NCBI GenBank assembly: GCA_910585865.1
Contig: CAJUGO010000010.1
Coordinates: 1 to 64,000 of the forward strand
Source of the DNA: an uncultured Ruminococcus sp.
Lineage (GTDB): Bacteria > Bacillota > Clostridia > Oscillospirales > Acutalibacteraceae
Direction: 5' to 3'
DNA: 64,000 nt
The translations under genes and the position numbers were made by a program. The notes under the pieces are model-generated. The model was not told where the DNA came from, did no database searches, and saw only the letters and a program-made list of their open reading frames with translations. Shown one piece after another: positions 44,870 through 54,226 of the stretch. Numbering within the stretch: position 1 is the stretch's first letter; each line of letters starts with the position of its first letter.

Positions 44870-45489
44870 GCATATACCTCCTCAATCTTGCTTACGGCAT
44901 CCTTGGTGATAACCAGCTTGTCTGCATTCAAAATGTCATAAACATTAAGAGTATTTACCTGAGCTGTTTTTACACCCGGAATATTGCCGGCTGATTTAAT
45001 AATTTTGCTGTCAACCTCGGGAAGTACAATGAGTGCCTTTTTCTCAGCACCGATTGCGTTGAGCATTGCAACAATTGTTTTAGTTTTATATTCATTCATT
45101 GCGATTGAATCAACAATTATGATCTCATTTTCCTTAGCCTTTGAAGAAAAAGCTGACTTCATAGCAAGTCTTCTTACCTTCTTATTTACAGAAAATCTGT
45201 AACTTCTTGGCTTTGGAGCAAATACGATACCGCCGTGTGTCCACTGCGGAGCACGGGTTGAACCCTGTCTTGCACGGCCTGTTCCCTTTTGTCTCCACGG
45301 TTTTTTGCCGCCGCCGGAAACTTCTGCTCTTGTAAGAGCGGACTGTGTACCCTGACGCTGTGCAGCAAGATAATTTACTACCATCTGATGCATAACAGCT
45401 GCATTGGGTTCAATACCGAATACGGACTCAGCAAGGTCGATAGTGCCGACATTCTTGCCTTCCATATTTACTACTGCTAAATTTGGCAT
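44866..45489 (-). CDS. rplD: 50S ribosomal protein L4
   Basis: 207 aa uL4; the long tunnel loop SGGGKKPWRQKGTGRARQGS is intact. In gamma-proteobacteria L4 represses its own operon through the S10 leader; whether this holds here is unknown. Confidence 0.97.
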   Translation of the reverse strand: MPNLAVVNMEGKNVGTIDLAESVFGIEPNAAVMHQMVVNYLAAQRQGTQSALTRAEVSGGGKKPWRQKGTGRARQGSTRAPQWTHGGIVFAPKPRSYRFSVNKKVRRLAMKSAFSSKAKENEIIIVDSIAMNEYKTKTIVAMLNAIGAEKKALIVLPEVDSKIIKSAGNIPGVKTAQVNTLNVYDILNADKLVITKDAVSKIEEVYA

Positions 45490-45505
45490 TTATAATCCCC
45501 CTTCC

Positions 45506-46138
45506 TTAAGCCTTAACGGAATCTTTGAGTACAACGATTCCCTTGTTTGGACCGGGAACGGCACCTTTGATTGCAATAAGATTGTTTTCAACATCAACCT
45601 TAACTACTGTGAGGTTCTGAACCGTTACCTGTTCTGCGCCGAGATGACCTGCCATTCTCTTGCCCTTCCATACACGGGACGGGGATGAACAGGCACCGAT
45701 TGATCCGCCGTGACGAACGCAAGGACCTGTACCGTGTGTTTCCTTAAGACGATGGAAATTCCAGCGCTTAATAACGCCTGCGGTACCCTTACCTTTGCTC
45801 TTGCCGGTTACATCAATCTTGTCTCCGGGGGTGAATACGTCTGCTTTAACAAGATCACCTACGCTGTAAGCGTCTGTGTCTGCAAAGCGGAACTCTTTAA
45901 GAGTTTTCTTAGGTGCTACGCCTGCTTTGTCAAAAAAGCCTTTCATTGGCTTTGTAACCTTATGAGGTTTAACATCGCCGTATCCAAGCTGTACTGAAGC
46001 ATAGCCGTCGTTTTCAACTGTTTTTTTGGCTGTTACCACGCAAGGGCCTGCCTCAACAACAGTTACGGGAATTACTACTCCCTTTTCATCGAAAATCTGT
46101 GTCATACCGATTTTCTTGCCGATGATTGCTTTCTGCAT
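45506..46138 (-). CDS. rplC: 50S ribosomal protein L3
   Basis: 210 aa uL3; IGKKIGMTQIFDEKG start and RVWKGKRMAGHLGAEQVTVQ core with the conserved tip glutamine region. Confidence 0.98.
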   Translation of the reverse strand: MQKAIIGKKIGMTQIFDEKGVVIPVTVVEAGPCVVTAKKTVENDGYASVQLGYGDVKPHKVTKPMKGFFDKAGVAPKKTLKEFRFADTDAYSVGDLVKADVFTPGDKIDVTGKSKGKGTAGVIKRWNFHRLKETHGTGPCVRHGGSIGACSSPSRVWKGKRMAGHLGAEQVTVQNLTVVKVDVENNLIAIKGAVPGPNKGIVVLKDSVKA

Positions 46139-46215
46139 TTCTTGTATCCTCCTTGTAGGTTATTGGTTGGCACTGCCAACATGACCCTGTCTGCTTGTAG
46201 GTTGGTATTGTTAGA

Positions 46216-46527
46216 TTATAATTTAATCTCAATATCAACGCCGGCAGGGAGCTCTAAGCTCATAAGAGCTTCGACTGTCTTGTTTGACGGTCTTAAGATG
46301 TCGATAAGACGCTTGTGAGTTCTGATTTCAAACTGCTCACGGCTGTCCTTATATTTATGAACAGCACGGAGAATTGTAACAACCTGCTTTTCAGTAGGGA
46401 GCGGAACCGGACCCGATACTCTTGCGCCTGTGCGCTTAGCTGTTGCCACGATTCTCTCAGCTGACTGATCAACGAGCTGATGATCATAACCCTTTAATCT
46501 TATTCTAATCTTTTCCTTGACTGCCAT
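46216..46527 (-). CDS. rpsJ: 30S ribosomal protein S10
   Basis: 103 aa uS10 (also NusE); KIRIRLKGYDHQLVDQSAERI start. First gene of the cluster, preceded by AAGGAGG and a leader of about 290 bases. Confidence 0.98.
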   Translation of the reverse strand: MAVKEKIRIRLKGYDHQLVDQSAERIVATAKRTGARVSGPVPLPTEKQVVTILRAVHKYKDSREQFEIRTHKRLIDILRPSNKTVEALMSLELPAGVDIEIKL

Positions 46528-46816
46528 TATCGTCGCCTCCTTAAAAATTTAGTTGGCGGGCGTTTGTTTTCAAAACTTTTTTGAAACTCTGCCGGGTGTT
46601 TCCTCACCCTGCACTAAAAAACCCGTTTAACTATTCAGTTAACCGGGAAGTTCTGAAAGCAATTGAGCGCACTTACGGCAAAGCAACCCCATTGCCATAA
46701 AGCTTTACTCTGTGTTTCAATTTAATCGCCCGGTTTAAAATCGGACATACTCTGCGGAAAAACCGGTAATATTACCGCAACCTCCCGCTTCATCGCATAT
46801 CTTGTGCAGTCACACA
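46528..46816 (-). promoter_or_regulatory. Leader of the S10 operon
   Basis: Untranslated leader from the predicted start near 46816. It contains several complementary segments: a CGGTAATATTACCG palindrome near its 5' end, GGGTG/CACCC, and a classical terminator at 46616-46647 ahead of rpsJ. This layout suggests transcription attenuation of ribosomal-protein synthesis. I cannot assign it to a known leader family. Confidence 0.5.
46616..46647 (-). terminator. Attenuator-like terminator in the S10 leader
   Basis: Minus strand: CCCGGTTAACT (46647-46637) pairs with AGTTAAACGGG (46632-46622), one mismatch, four-base loop, followed by six T (46621-46616). It lies between promoter and first gene, so must be conditional. 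Confidence 0.65.
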
Positions 46817-46822
46817 GCTAGT

Positions 46823-46851
46823 ATTATACTATTAAAGGTGCTTTATTTCAA
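46823..46851 (-). promoter_or_regulatory. Promoter of the S10-spc-alpha cluster
   Basis: Minus strand: TTGAAA (46851-46846), 17-base spacer, TATAAT (46828-46823). Confidence 0.75.
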
Positions 46852-46922
46852 CCTTTTGCTCAAAATATCGCCTGTAGAAATTAAATTATTCCCTTGCTAT
46901 TTTTTTGTGCAATTTGCACATA

Positions 46923-46951
46923 TTGCCATTGCCATCATTATAATGTATAAT
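46923..46951 (+). promoter_or_regulatory. Promoter of cobO
   Basis: TTGCCA (46923-46928), 17 bases, TATAAT (46946-46951). A second TATAAT at 46939-46944 is an alternative. The leader is about 120 bases with no cobalamin-riboswitch features that I recognise. Confidence 0.6.
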
Positions 46952-47078
46952 AAAGATGGAAAACTTTAATTATACAAATTTATATTTAATTATATATATA
47001 TCACATTATTGCAATTTATTATATTACTGCAATAATAAAGCATTTCGAGCACTATACAAAAACGAACAGGGTGATTAT

Positions 47079-47594
47079 ATGAAACATATTTATTACGGTG
47101 ACGGAAAAGGCAAAACAACTGCTGCTGTCGGGCTTGCCGTAAGAGCAGCGGGAAGTAATCTTAAAGTTTTATTTGTACAGTTTCTAAAAACTGAATTCTC
47201 CGGTGAACGCCACACTTTGAGCCATATGGAAAATGTCACTCTTACCTTCTGTCCTATTGAACTTAAGTTTACATTTGAAATGGATGAAAAGGAAAAGGCA
47301 CAGGCAGCAAAGATATTTAAAGGTATATTTGACAGAAGTGTTACTACTGCGCTGACTGAAAAATATGACATAGTTGTACTTGATGAGGTTATTGAGGCTA
47401 TTAATGCCGGCATGCTCAGTGAATCAGATGTTTTTGAATTTATAACAAATGTTCCTGCTAGTATGGAAATTATTATGACAGGTCACAATCCGCCTGAGAG
47501 ATTTATTGAAATTGCTGATTACGTAACTGAATTTAAAAAGATTAAACACCCATATGACCGCGGCATAACAGGCCGCATCGGCATTGAGTTTTAG
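47079..47594 (+). CDS. cobO: Cob(I)yrinic acid a,c-diamide adenosyltransferase
   Basis: 171 aa P-loop enzyme of the CobA/CobO/BtuR family that adenosylates corrinoids. P-loop GDGKGKTTAAVGLAVRA at residues 7-23, VQFLKTEFSGE, VLDEVIEAINAG near 105 and TGHNPPERF near 138. ATG 47079 is chosen (AGGGTG upstream); a longer reading from 46956 would add 41 hydrophobic residues covering the leader. Confidence 0.9.
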   Translation: MKHIYYGDGKGKTTAAVGLAVRAAGSNLKVLFVQFLKTEFSGERHTLSHMENVTLTFCPIELKFTFEMDEKEKAQAAKIFKGIFDRSVTTALTEKYDIVVLDEVIEAINAGMLSESDVFEFITNVPASMEIIMTGHNPPERFIEIADYVTEFKKIKHPYDRGITGRIGIEF

Positions 47595-47731
47595 CAGTTT
47601 AATTGCAAATATTGCGGTATACTCTGTGTGCAGCATTTAGGTTATAATCTGCCGGTACCCTTTACACTAATGAGCCTCACTTATATCCAAAACTATCGAA
47701 TAAGAACAGTTTTAATTGTGGCAAATAAATT

Positions 47732-47770
47732 GCCGGCACAAAACCATTTAGGTTTTGTGCCGGCTTTTTA
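47732..47770. terminator. Strong bidirectional terminator
   Basis: 14-bp perfect stem GCCGGCACAAAACC / GGTTTTGTGCCGGC (47732-47745, 47751-47764) then five T. It separates convergent cobO and the LRR-CAP gene. Confidence 0.85.
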
Positions 47771-47810
47771 ATTAATAATAATTTACTAATAATACACTGT
47801 TACCGACAAA

Positions 47811-50252
47811 TTAATCGGTAAAAATCTGAACCCAATATACATGTTCTTTATATTCATAGCAAGCAACACCGATTTTATTAAAATTCGCTGAAAGTATATT
47901 TTTCCTGTGACCTTCTGAATTCATCCACAATTCCATAACCTTATTTACATCATCACCGCCCTTGGCAATATTTTCGCCCATAAAACCATATGGAATTTCG
48001 TTATCAATTAAAACCGTATTGCAATATGTTCCGTTCGGTCTTGTGTGAGAAAAGCTTTCCACAAGCTCCTTCGCTCTGATTTTCGCCGCCATATTCAAAT
48101 CGGCATCAGCAACAAGTCCGGGCAATCCCTGTTTCGTTCTTTCCGCATTTACAAGTTCAACAACTTTATCTGCCTCTTTATCTGCCTCACCCTGAATAAC
48201 ATTGTTTTTTACAGTCACGATACAGCTTGCAGTCACTCCGTTATATAGTTTTACATAAACAGTAGCTGTTCCGGGACCTATGGCAGTTATTTTAGCTTTA
48301 TTGCCCGATGTTTTTTCGACTGCTGCAACTGCTGGATCTGAACTGCTCCATACAAAATTTTTGGCATATGAACCGCTGTTTGAGCTTTCGGAAATAATAT
48401 ACGTGTTACCCAGATCCATTGAAAGCTTTGTGGCACTGAGTTTAACACTTGTCGGAGCAGATTTAACTGTTACTTTGCATGTTGCAGTTTTGCCGTTATA
48501 AAGCTTTATGGTAATATTTGCAGTTCCCCGTCCTTTGGCAGTAACAACCGCCTTATTTCCGCTGCCTTTAGAAACTGTTGCAACGGATGTGTTTGAACTG
48601 CTCCACTTAAGATTTTCCGCATTTGCATATGTACCGCTGTTCGTGCTCTCAGAAATCGTATAAGTCTCCCCAACACCAAGCGTTAAACTTGTTGGATTTA
48701 TTTTTACACTTGCAGGAGCATTTTTTACGTTTACTTTGCAAGACGCCGTTTTGCCATTATAAGTTTTAAATGTTATTGTTGCAGTTCCGTTTCCTTTTGC
48801 AGTAATCTTTGCCTTATTTCCTGATGTTTTTTCAATCGTGGCAACAGAAGAATTTGAACTGCTCCATGTAAAGCTTTTTGCGTATGATCCGCTGTTGGAA
48901 TTCTGAGCAATTATATATGTTTCACCTTTTCCCAGCGTAAGATTTTTCGCAGTAAGAGATACGCTTGAAGGAGCATTTTTAACCGTAACCTTACAAGACG
49001 CAGTCTTTCCGTTATAAAGCTTTACTGTAATATTTGCAGTTCCGTTTCCTTTTGCAGTAATCTTTGCTTTATTTCCTGATGTCTTTTCAACTGTGGCAAC
49101 AGAAGTATTTGAACTGTTCCAACCAAATCCCCATGCATAGGAACCGCTGTTTGTGCTTTCAGAAATTATGTATGTTTCGCCTTTACCTAAAGTAAGGCTT
49201 GTCGGATTAACCTTAACGCTTGAAGGTGCATTTTTAACCGTAACTCTACAGCTTGAAGTTAGTCCGCTTGCAGTTTTTACCGTAATATTTGCAGTGCCTG
49301 CTTTTTTAGCTGTAACTTTGCCGTTGCTGTTTACTGACGCAACTGAAGAATTCGAGCTGCTCCAACTGCAATTTGCAGCACTTGAAGGCTTTACTGTTTT
49401 TATAAGTGTATACGATTCGCCTACTCCCAATGTAAGCGTATTTCTGTTAAGTGTAACAGATTTTGCTTTGCTTCCGTCAGCAAATTTAAAACCAAAATAC
49501 TCAGCATAACCTTCGGCAAGGGTTCCGCTTGCACCTACTACTCTAAAATCACTGATTTTAGTAGGAGGTTCATTATAATCACCAGGGCCGGTAAAGCCGA
49601 CACTCCAAAAACCTATGTATTCAAGGCCGTACGGCAATGTTATACTTTTCATCTTTTCACAGCAGTATATCGCCGCATCACTGATATATTTTACCGTATC
49701 GGGAATTGTAAAAGCAGTCAATTTATTACAATATAAAGCAGCCAAACTTGCAATTCCTATTGTTCCATGCTTTAAAGAAACGCTTTGAACATTGTCCTTA
49801 ACCTTAATTGCATATTTTCCGGCATAAAGAACATTATTTAGCCAGTTACTGCTGTTATTGTAGTAAGTGGTACCGTAAAGAATACCATCTCCGATATATA
49901 TTACACTTTCGGGTATTGAAACACTTTTTAAGTTCTTGCAATTTGCAAAAGCGTAGCTGTTAATAAATACAATACCATTGGAAATTTTTATACTTTCAAT
50001 ATTACTGCTTTCATTAAATACATTGGAATCAACAGCGTAAACCTCATATCCGTCAATTTTTGCCGGTATAGTCACTGACTTACTGCTTCCGGTATATTCC
50101 GTAATCATAACATAATTATCCTCTATGTATTCATAGCCAAATACATTTGTCTCAGCCGCACTCACAGTAAACGGCGTTGCTGTTAATATGCAAACCATCA
50201 TAATAACAGCCATAAAAATCGATAATTTTTTCAAATAAATAGCCTTTAACAT
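47811..50252 (-). CDS. Secreted LRR (BspA-type) / Big_2 repeat / CAP-domain protein
   Basis: 813 aa. A signal peptide (residues 1-33, hydrophobic core then FTVSAAE) is followed by BspA-like leucine-rich repeats (about 50-245), five Ig-like Big_2 modules of about 84 residues (about 260-680) and a C-terminal CAP/SCP domain (about 690-813). The CAP domain has VNAERTKQGLPGL, the histidines in FSHTRPNG and SEGHRKNI, and the Glu in GENIAKG. No sortase motif or transmembrane anchor. Start at ATG 50252 after GGGGAGG. Likely an exported surface or matrix adhesin. Confidence 0.88.
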   Translation of the reverse strand: MLKAIYLKKLSIFMAVIMMVCILTATPFTVSAAETNVFGYEYIEDNYVMITEYTGSSKSVTIPAKIDGYEVYAVDSNVFNESSNIESIKISNGIVFINSYAFANCKNLKSVSIPESVIYIGDGILYGTTYYNNSSNWLNNVLYAGKYAIKVKDNVQSVSLKHGTIGIASLAALYCNKLTAFTIPDTVKYISDAAIYCCEKMKSITLPYGLEYIGFWSVGFTGPGDYNEPPTKISDFRVVGASGTLAEGYAEYFGFKFADGSKAKSVTLNRNTLTLGVGESYTLIKTVKPSSAANCSWSSSNSSVASVNSNGKVTAKKAGTANITVKTASGLTSSCRVTVKNAPSSVKVNPTSLTLGKGETYIISESTNSGSYAWGFGWNSSNTSVATVEKTSGNKAKITAKGNGTANITVKLYNGKTASCKVTVKNAPSSVSLTAKNLTLGKGETYIIAQNSNSGSYAKSFTWSSSNSSVATIEKTSGNKAKITAKGNGTATITFKTYNGKTASCKVNVKNAPASVKINPTSLTLGVGETYTISESTNSGTYANAENLKWSSSNTSVATVSKGSGNKAVVTAKGRGTANITIKLYNGKTATCKVTVKSAPTSVKLSATKLSMDLGNTYIISESSNSGSYAKNFVWSSSDPAVAAVEKTSGNKAKITAIGPGTATVYVKLYNGVTASCIVTVKNNVIQGEADKEADKVVELVNAERTKQGLPGLVADADLNMAAKIRAKELVESFSHTRPNGTYCNTVLIDNEIPYGFMGENIAKGGDDVNKVMELWMNSEGHRKNILSANFNKIGVACYEYKEHVYWVQIFTD
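48220..49470 (-). repeat. Tandem Big_2-coding repeats, about 252-bp period
   Basis: Five consecutive units; the inner ones are highly alike, with recurring segments for GSYAKNFVWSSS- and VEKTSGNKAKITA-type stretches. Closely related units occur in the dockerin gene 2 kb upstream. Confidence 0.8.
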
Positions 50253-50303
50253 ATTTATCCTCCCCAAATCGTTTATTATATAAAAATACATTTTATATAC
50301 ATA

Positions 50304-50332
50304 ATTATATATGATTCTAAACTATTTGTCAA
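50304..50332 (-). promoter_or_regulatory. Consensus promoter of the LRR-CAP gene
   Basis: Minus strand: TTGACA (50332-50327), 17 bases, TATAAT (50309-50304), both hexamers perfect. Predicts strong vegetative expression. Confidence 0.8.
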
Positions 50333-50404
50333 TAATATATAGTATTTTGGGCGATGCTTTTTATATTTTATCAATTTCATATTATTTATTCAAACAATAA
50401 ATTT

Positions 50405-50441
50405 TTACAAAAATTTAGGTACACAGCAGCTGCTGTGTACC
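50405..50441 (-). terminator. Terminator of the SASP gene
   Basis: Perfect palindrome GGTACACAGCAG / CTGCTGTGTACC (50418-50441); on the minus strand TAAATTTTTG follows. It lies 18 bases past the SASP stop. Confidence 0.7.
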
Positions 50442-50459
50442 CTTTAAAAAATTTTTTAA

Positions 50460-50657
50460 TTATTTCATACTGTTTTCGTATGATTCAATCATTCTTTTAA
50501 CCATCTGGCCGCCTACTGAACCTGCTTCACGAGCGGAAATATCTCCGTTATATCCCTGCTTGAGGTTTACGCCTACTTCGTTTGCACATTCCATCTTGAA
50601 GCGTTCCATAGCTTCCTTAGCCTGTGGCACATTAAGCTGGTTGTTATTGCTTGACAT
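50460..50657 (-). CDS. Alpha/beta-type small acid-soluble spore protein
   Basis: 65 aa DNA-coating spore protein. Two conserved helices: NVPQAKEAMERFKMECANEVGV, whose middle holds the GPR protease site region, and GYNGDISAREAGSVGGQMVKRMI. AAGGAG precedes the start. Shows that the organism makes endospores. A forespore promoter is expected upstream. Confidence 0.95.
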   Translation of the reverse strand: MSSNNNQLNVPQAKEAMERFKMECANEVGVNLKQGYNGDISAREAGSVGGQMVKRMIESYENSMK

Positions 50658-51106
50658 ATTGTTTTTCTCCTTTTTTTAAAGTTCAAAATCAAATTTATCA
50701 TTAAGCGGCGTTTCGACCTCTCGATTTATCGCCGCAATAGTATTTTGTGTTGATTACTTCAATTTATAAAATGTAATTTTTTCTTATTTAAATTCCATTG
50801 TATACTAAAAAACCGCATTGTTTTTATTCATGCGTAAAACAATATATAGACCGATTTACATTGTTAAGTCCGTTTCTCATGCATTTTCATACGGTCTTAT
50901 TAGCAGCAAACCTGTTTTTAAAAAATACAATTATGATAAATTTTTTGATTCATTAGAAAAACAACAACTATATATAAATTTTTTTTACTTTAATTAATTT
51001 TAAAAACAATTTAAAATAGTTGAACAGCAAAGAAAATAAAAAATATGATAAACTATTTTGAATTTAATTTAAACATTCAAAATTATTTTGCGTTAAAATT
51101 CATTTT
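50658..51106. other. AT-rich intergenic stretch upstream of the SASP gene
   Basis: No ORF seen. Minus strand: a GCGGCG/CGCCGC hairpin with an inner TCGA-GAGG-TCGA stem (about 50705-50736) lies in the probable SASP leader. TGAATA at 50830-50825, about 17 bases from TAGTATA, could be a sigma-G-like promoter, but the match is weak. The left side towards 51106 shows only runs of A/T. Confidence 0.35.
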
Positions 51107-53989
51107 TTAAACTACGGTAACTTTGCAGACAGCTTTTTTGCCGTTATAGGTGGTTATTGTGATAGAAGCCGTGCCTTTATTAACAGCTGTAATCTTAGCT
51201 TTATTCTTTTCCCCTTTAGTTACAGAGGCAACCTTTGGATTAGAACTGCTCCATGTAAAAGCTTTTGCATATGAACCGCTGTTTGTACTCTCGGAAATAA
51301 CATAGCTTGAACCTTTGTAAAGTTTAAGATTTGTTGTGCTTAGTTTTACACTTGACGGAGCATTTTTAACAGTCACCTTACAGGTTGCAAGCTTTCCGTT
51401 ATAAGTTTTAACTGTTATAATTGCAGTGCCTGTTCCCTTAGCAATAATCTTCGCTTTATTCTTTTCTGTCTTTGTTACAGATGCAACCTTTGAATTGGAA
51501 CTGCTCCATGTAAAATTCTTTGCGTATGATCCTGCGTTTGTACTTTCAGATATTATAAATGTTTCATTCTTTCCTAAAATTATATTTGTTTCACTTAGTT
51601 TAATGCTTGTCGGTGCATTCTTTACTGTCACCTTACAGACTGCCGTCTTTCCGTTATAAGTCTTTATGGTAATATCTGTCGTTCCGTTGCTCTTTGCTGT
51701 AATCTTTGCCTTATTTGATACTGTTTTTTCGACTGACGCAACCTTTGAATTGGAACTGCTCCATGTAAAATTTTTCGCATATGATCCTGTGTTTGTACTT
51801 TCAGATATTATAAATGTTTCATTTTTTCCTAAAATTATATTTGTATCACTTAGTTTAACGCTTGTCGGCTCATCCTTTACAGTCACATTGCATGTAGCGG
51901 TTTTACCATTATAGGTCTTAATCGTGATAACAGCTTTACCTGCTCTTTTGGCAGTAATCTTTGCTTTATTTGATACTGTTTTTTCAACAGTTGCAACATT
52001 TTCATACGAGCTGCTCCATGTAAAAGTTTTCGCATATGAACCGCTGTTTGTGCTCTCTGAAATTATGTATGTTTCTCCTTTTCCAAGACTCAGGTTCGTA
52101 TCACACAGACTCACACTATCAGGGGCCGATTTGACCGTAACTTTGCAATAGGCAGTTTTGTTGTTTTTTGAACAAAGCTTTAGGTTTGCAGTTCCTGTAT
52201 TTATTGCAGAGGCAAGTCCGTTTTTTTGAACTGAAACTACCGAAGGATTATCTGATGTCCAGCTGCATTCAAAGTTCGTTTCAGCATAGTCTGATTTAGC
52301 GGAAAATTGATAGTTTTCTCCCATCCCTAATGATACCGATGTGCTTTCAGCTTTGATATTTGCATATTCGGCAACAAGTAAATTGAGTTTTTCCTGAATC
52401 ATAGGAGCAAAAATTTTTTCGTGAGCATATTTTAGCGGATGAGTTCCGTCACCACCCTTGTCGCGTTCAGTATATCTGTAATATTGATCACATATTGTTT
52501 GGTTTAAATCAGCAAAGTCTGTTTCCATACTGAAATCAATGTACGGAATCTCCCACTTATCGAGCGCTTCTCTAATTACATTCCAATATATCTCCTGATT
52601 AGCTATTGCATAACGTTTAGGGCAAATAACAAACAGTGCAGGAGTATTACGATAGTTTTTATTAAGAAAATAGCATATTGTCTCCATTGCACCTGCAGTA
52701 GTATATTTATCATAATTGCCGCTTCTGTTACTGCGTGAAGTTACTGTTCCCGCACTAATTTTTTGAAAAAGGTCATTAAAACCGCCTTCAAGCAGAATAA
52801 AATCATATTTACCTTTCATTTCAAGAACTCGCTCGGTTATGCTCTTGTTGCTGCCTGTCTTGCTGTCCTGTACAGCAAGAGTAGTTCCGGGAACAGCCCT
52901 TTGAGTAAGGGTCATATTATTGGCATCGGCAATGTAATTACAGTATGAATAGTAGCCGTTTCCCAAAATATTTGTACCCGTACCTCTGGCAATACTATCG
53001 CCGTCACAATATATTGATTTTCCATATAGATAATTATCTGCACTGTACAAGCTCTTTGCCGCAGGCATAGCTTTTTCAGAATAATCATTTGAAATACATC
53101 TTTCAATCATTTTGCAGTCAGCACTGTCTATTTTACCGTTATAATCAACATCTGCATTTCGCTTTTGAATATCGTCAAGTGCAATTGCACCCGCAATATG
53201 ATTTTTTATAAGCGTAACATCATCTGAAGAGATATTTCCGTCACAATTAACATCTCCAAAATATACCGTTCCTTTGCTAACAAAATTAAGTTTTTCATCA
53301 GCGGCATATTTCTCCGCATAGGTACCACTGTATCCGCTGATTGTAAAATCCTGCTTTTTTGTATAACTTTGCGTACTGATTTTATTTCCTGTATATGTAT
53401 CCTCTACGTTGGTAGTAACGTTACAGTTATATACAAAGCAATCAGAATCAATTTTATTTATTGAAATCGGAATTGAAACAGATTTTAAATTTGGACAATT
53501 CATGAATGCTCCATAACTTATATTCTGAAGCCCTTCAACAAAATAAACATTTATAAGATTAGTGCATCCGTAAAAAGCCCACCATCCAATCTCTTTTACT
53601 GTGGGGGGAATTGTTATTTCAGTTAAAATATCATTTTCAAAAAATGCTGCTGACGCGACTTTTGTAATTTTATAATCATCAATATACTGCGGAATTTCAA
53701 CCGAACTACTCTTTCCCAAATAATCTGTGATTTCAATTTCGTTATTTTCGAGCAGATTATATTTCCAGTAACCATTCATAGAAATATTATCCGAACTACC
53801 TACCGGAAAGCTAAAAGGTTTCATTGAATTATAGTATTTAGCCGCAGCCATGTCCTCATCCTGCTCAGCTTTTTCAAGCTCACTCGCTGTAATTTCATCA
53901 GCAACAACAGCTGTTGCTGCCGGTACATTAAAAAATACCGCTGAAAAAATTATGAGAACAGATATTAATACAGAAAAAAATCTACGCAT
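51107..53989 (-). CDS. Secreted LRR / dockerin / SGNH-hydrolase / Big_2 protein
   Basis: 960 aa. Signal peptide (about 1-33); BspA-type leucine-rich repeats (about 70-190); a type-I dockerin with two calcium loops (GDVNCDGNISSDDVTLIKNH and ADVDYNGKIDSADCKMIERC, about 246-300) placed in the middle of the protein; an SGNH/GDSL hydrolase domain (about 320-530) with GDSIARG, GGFNDLF and GGDGTHPL blocks; then five Big_2 modules. The hydrolase should be an esterase, perhaps removing acetyl groups from plant polysaccharide. The dockerin implies binding to a cohesin scaffold not in this window. Third ATG (53989) is favoured; others at 53998 and 53995 sit on the AAGGA box. Confidence 0.87.
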   Translation of the reverse strand: MRRFFSVLISVLIIFSAVFFNVPAATAVVADEITASELEKAEQDEDMAAAKYYNSMKPFSFPVGSSDNISMNGYWKYNLLENNEIEITDYLGKSSSVEIPQYIDDYKITKVASAAFFENDILTEITIPPTVKEIGWWAFYGCTNLINVYFVEGLQNISYGAFMNCPNLKSVSIPISINKIDSDCFVYNCNVTTNVEDTYTGNKISTQSYTKKQDFTISGYSGTYAEKYAADEKLNFVSKGTVYFGDVNCDGNISSDDVTLIKNHIAGAIALDDIQKRNADVDYNGKIDSADCKMIERCISNDYSEKAMPAAKSLYSADNYLYGKSIYCDGDSIARGTGTNILGNGYYSYCNYIADANNMTLTQRAVPGTTLAVQDSKTGSNKSITERVLEMKGKYDFILLEGGFNDLFQKISAGTVTSRSNRSGNYDKYTTAGAMETICYFLNKNYRNTPALFVICPKRYAIANQEIYWNVIREALDKWEIPYIDFSMETDFADLNQTICDQYYRYTERDKGGDGTHPLKYAHEKIFAPMIQEKLNLLVAEYANIKAESTSVSLGMGENYQFSAKSDYAETNFECSWTSDNPSVVSVQKNGLASAINTGTANLKLCSKNNKTAYCKVTVKSAPDSVSLCDTNLSLGKGETYIISESTNSGSYAKTFTWSSSYENVATVEKTVSNKAKITAKRAGKAVITIKTYNGKTATCNVTVKDEPTSVKLSDTNIILGKNETFIISESTNTGSYAKNFTWSSSNSKVASVEKTVSNKAKITAKSNGTTDITIKTYNGKTAVCKVTVKNAPTSIKLSETNIILGKNETFIISESTNAGSYAKNFTWSSSNSKVASVTKTEKNKAKIIAKGTGTAIITVKTYNGKLATCKVTVKNAPSSVKLSTTNLKLYKGSSYVISESTNSGSYAKAFTWSSSNPKVASVTKGEKNKAKITAVNKGTASITITTYNGKKAVCKVTVV
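51110..52370 (-). repeat. Tandem Big_2-coding repeats, about 252-bp period
   Basis: Five units; the four nearest the 3' end of the gene are very alike (for example two successive units both read STNxGSYAKNFTWSSSNSKVASV). One divergent unit adjoins the hydrolase domain. Confidence 0.8.
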
Positions 53990-54063
53990 ATACATCATTC
54001 CTTACAATACTTTATTATTTATTATAATACTACATTTTCTAATTAATTATTTTATTTAACTTC

Positions 54064-54091
54064 ATTATAATGTTAGCACAGTACTTTGCAA
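54064..54091 (-). promoter_or_regulatory. Promoter of the dockerin gene
   Basis: Minus strand: TTGCAA (54091-54086), 16 bases, TATAAT (54069-54064). The leader is about 68 bases. Confidence 0.55.
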
Positions 54092-54226
54092 ACAAAATAC
54101 GTCTGCCGTATGTATATTTATTTACCACTCCTCTTTGCCGCAATTGTACGTCAGCCGGATTATGTTATTATTTAAATCATATCCGTATTTAACAATGTAT
54201 CACACACTGTTGGTGTTATACATCAA

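Noticed and set aside
46952..47078. N-terminal extension of cobO, or a cobalamin riboswitch in its leader
   Set aside because: The extension would translate the leader into a hydrophobic stretch before the real P-loop start, and no B12-box-like motif was seen.
51110..52370. Regular repeats that might suggest a CRISPR array
   Set aside because: The period is about 252 bp, the units are in frame and encode Big_2 domains; there are no short repeats with unique spacers.
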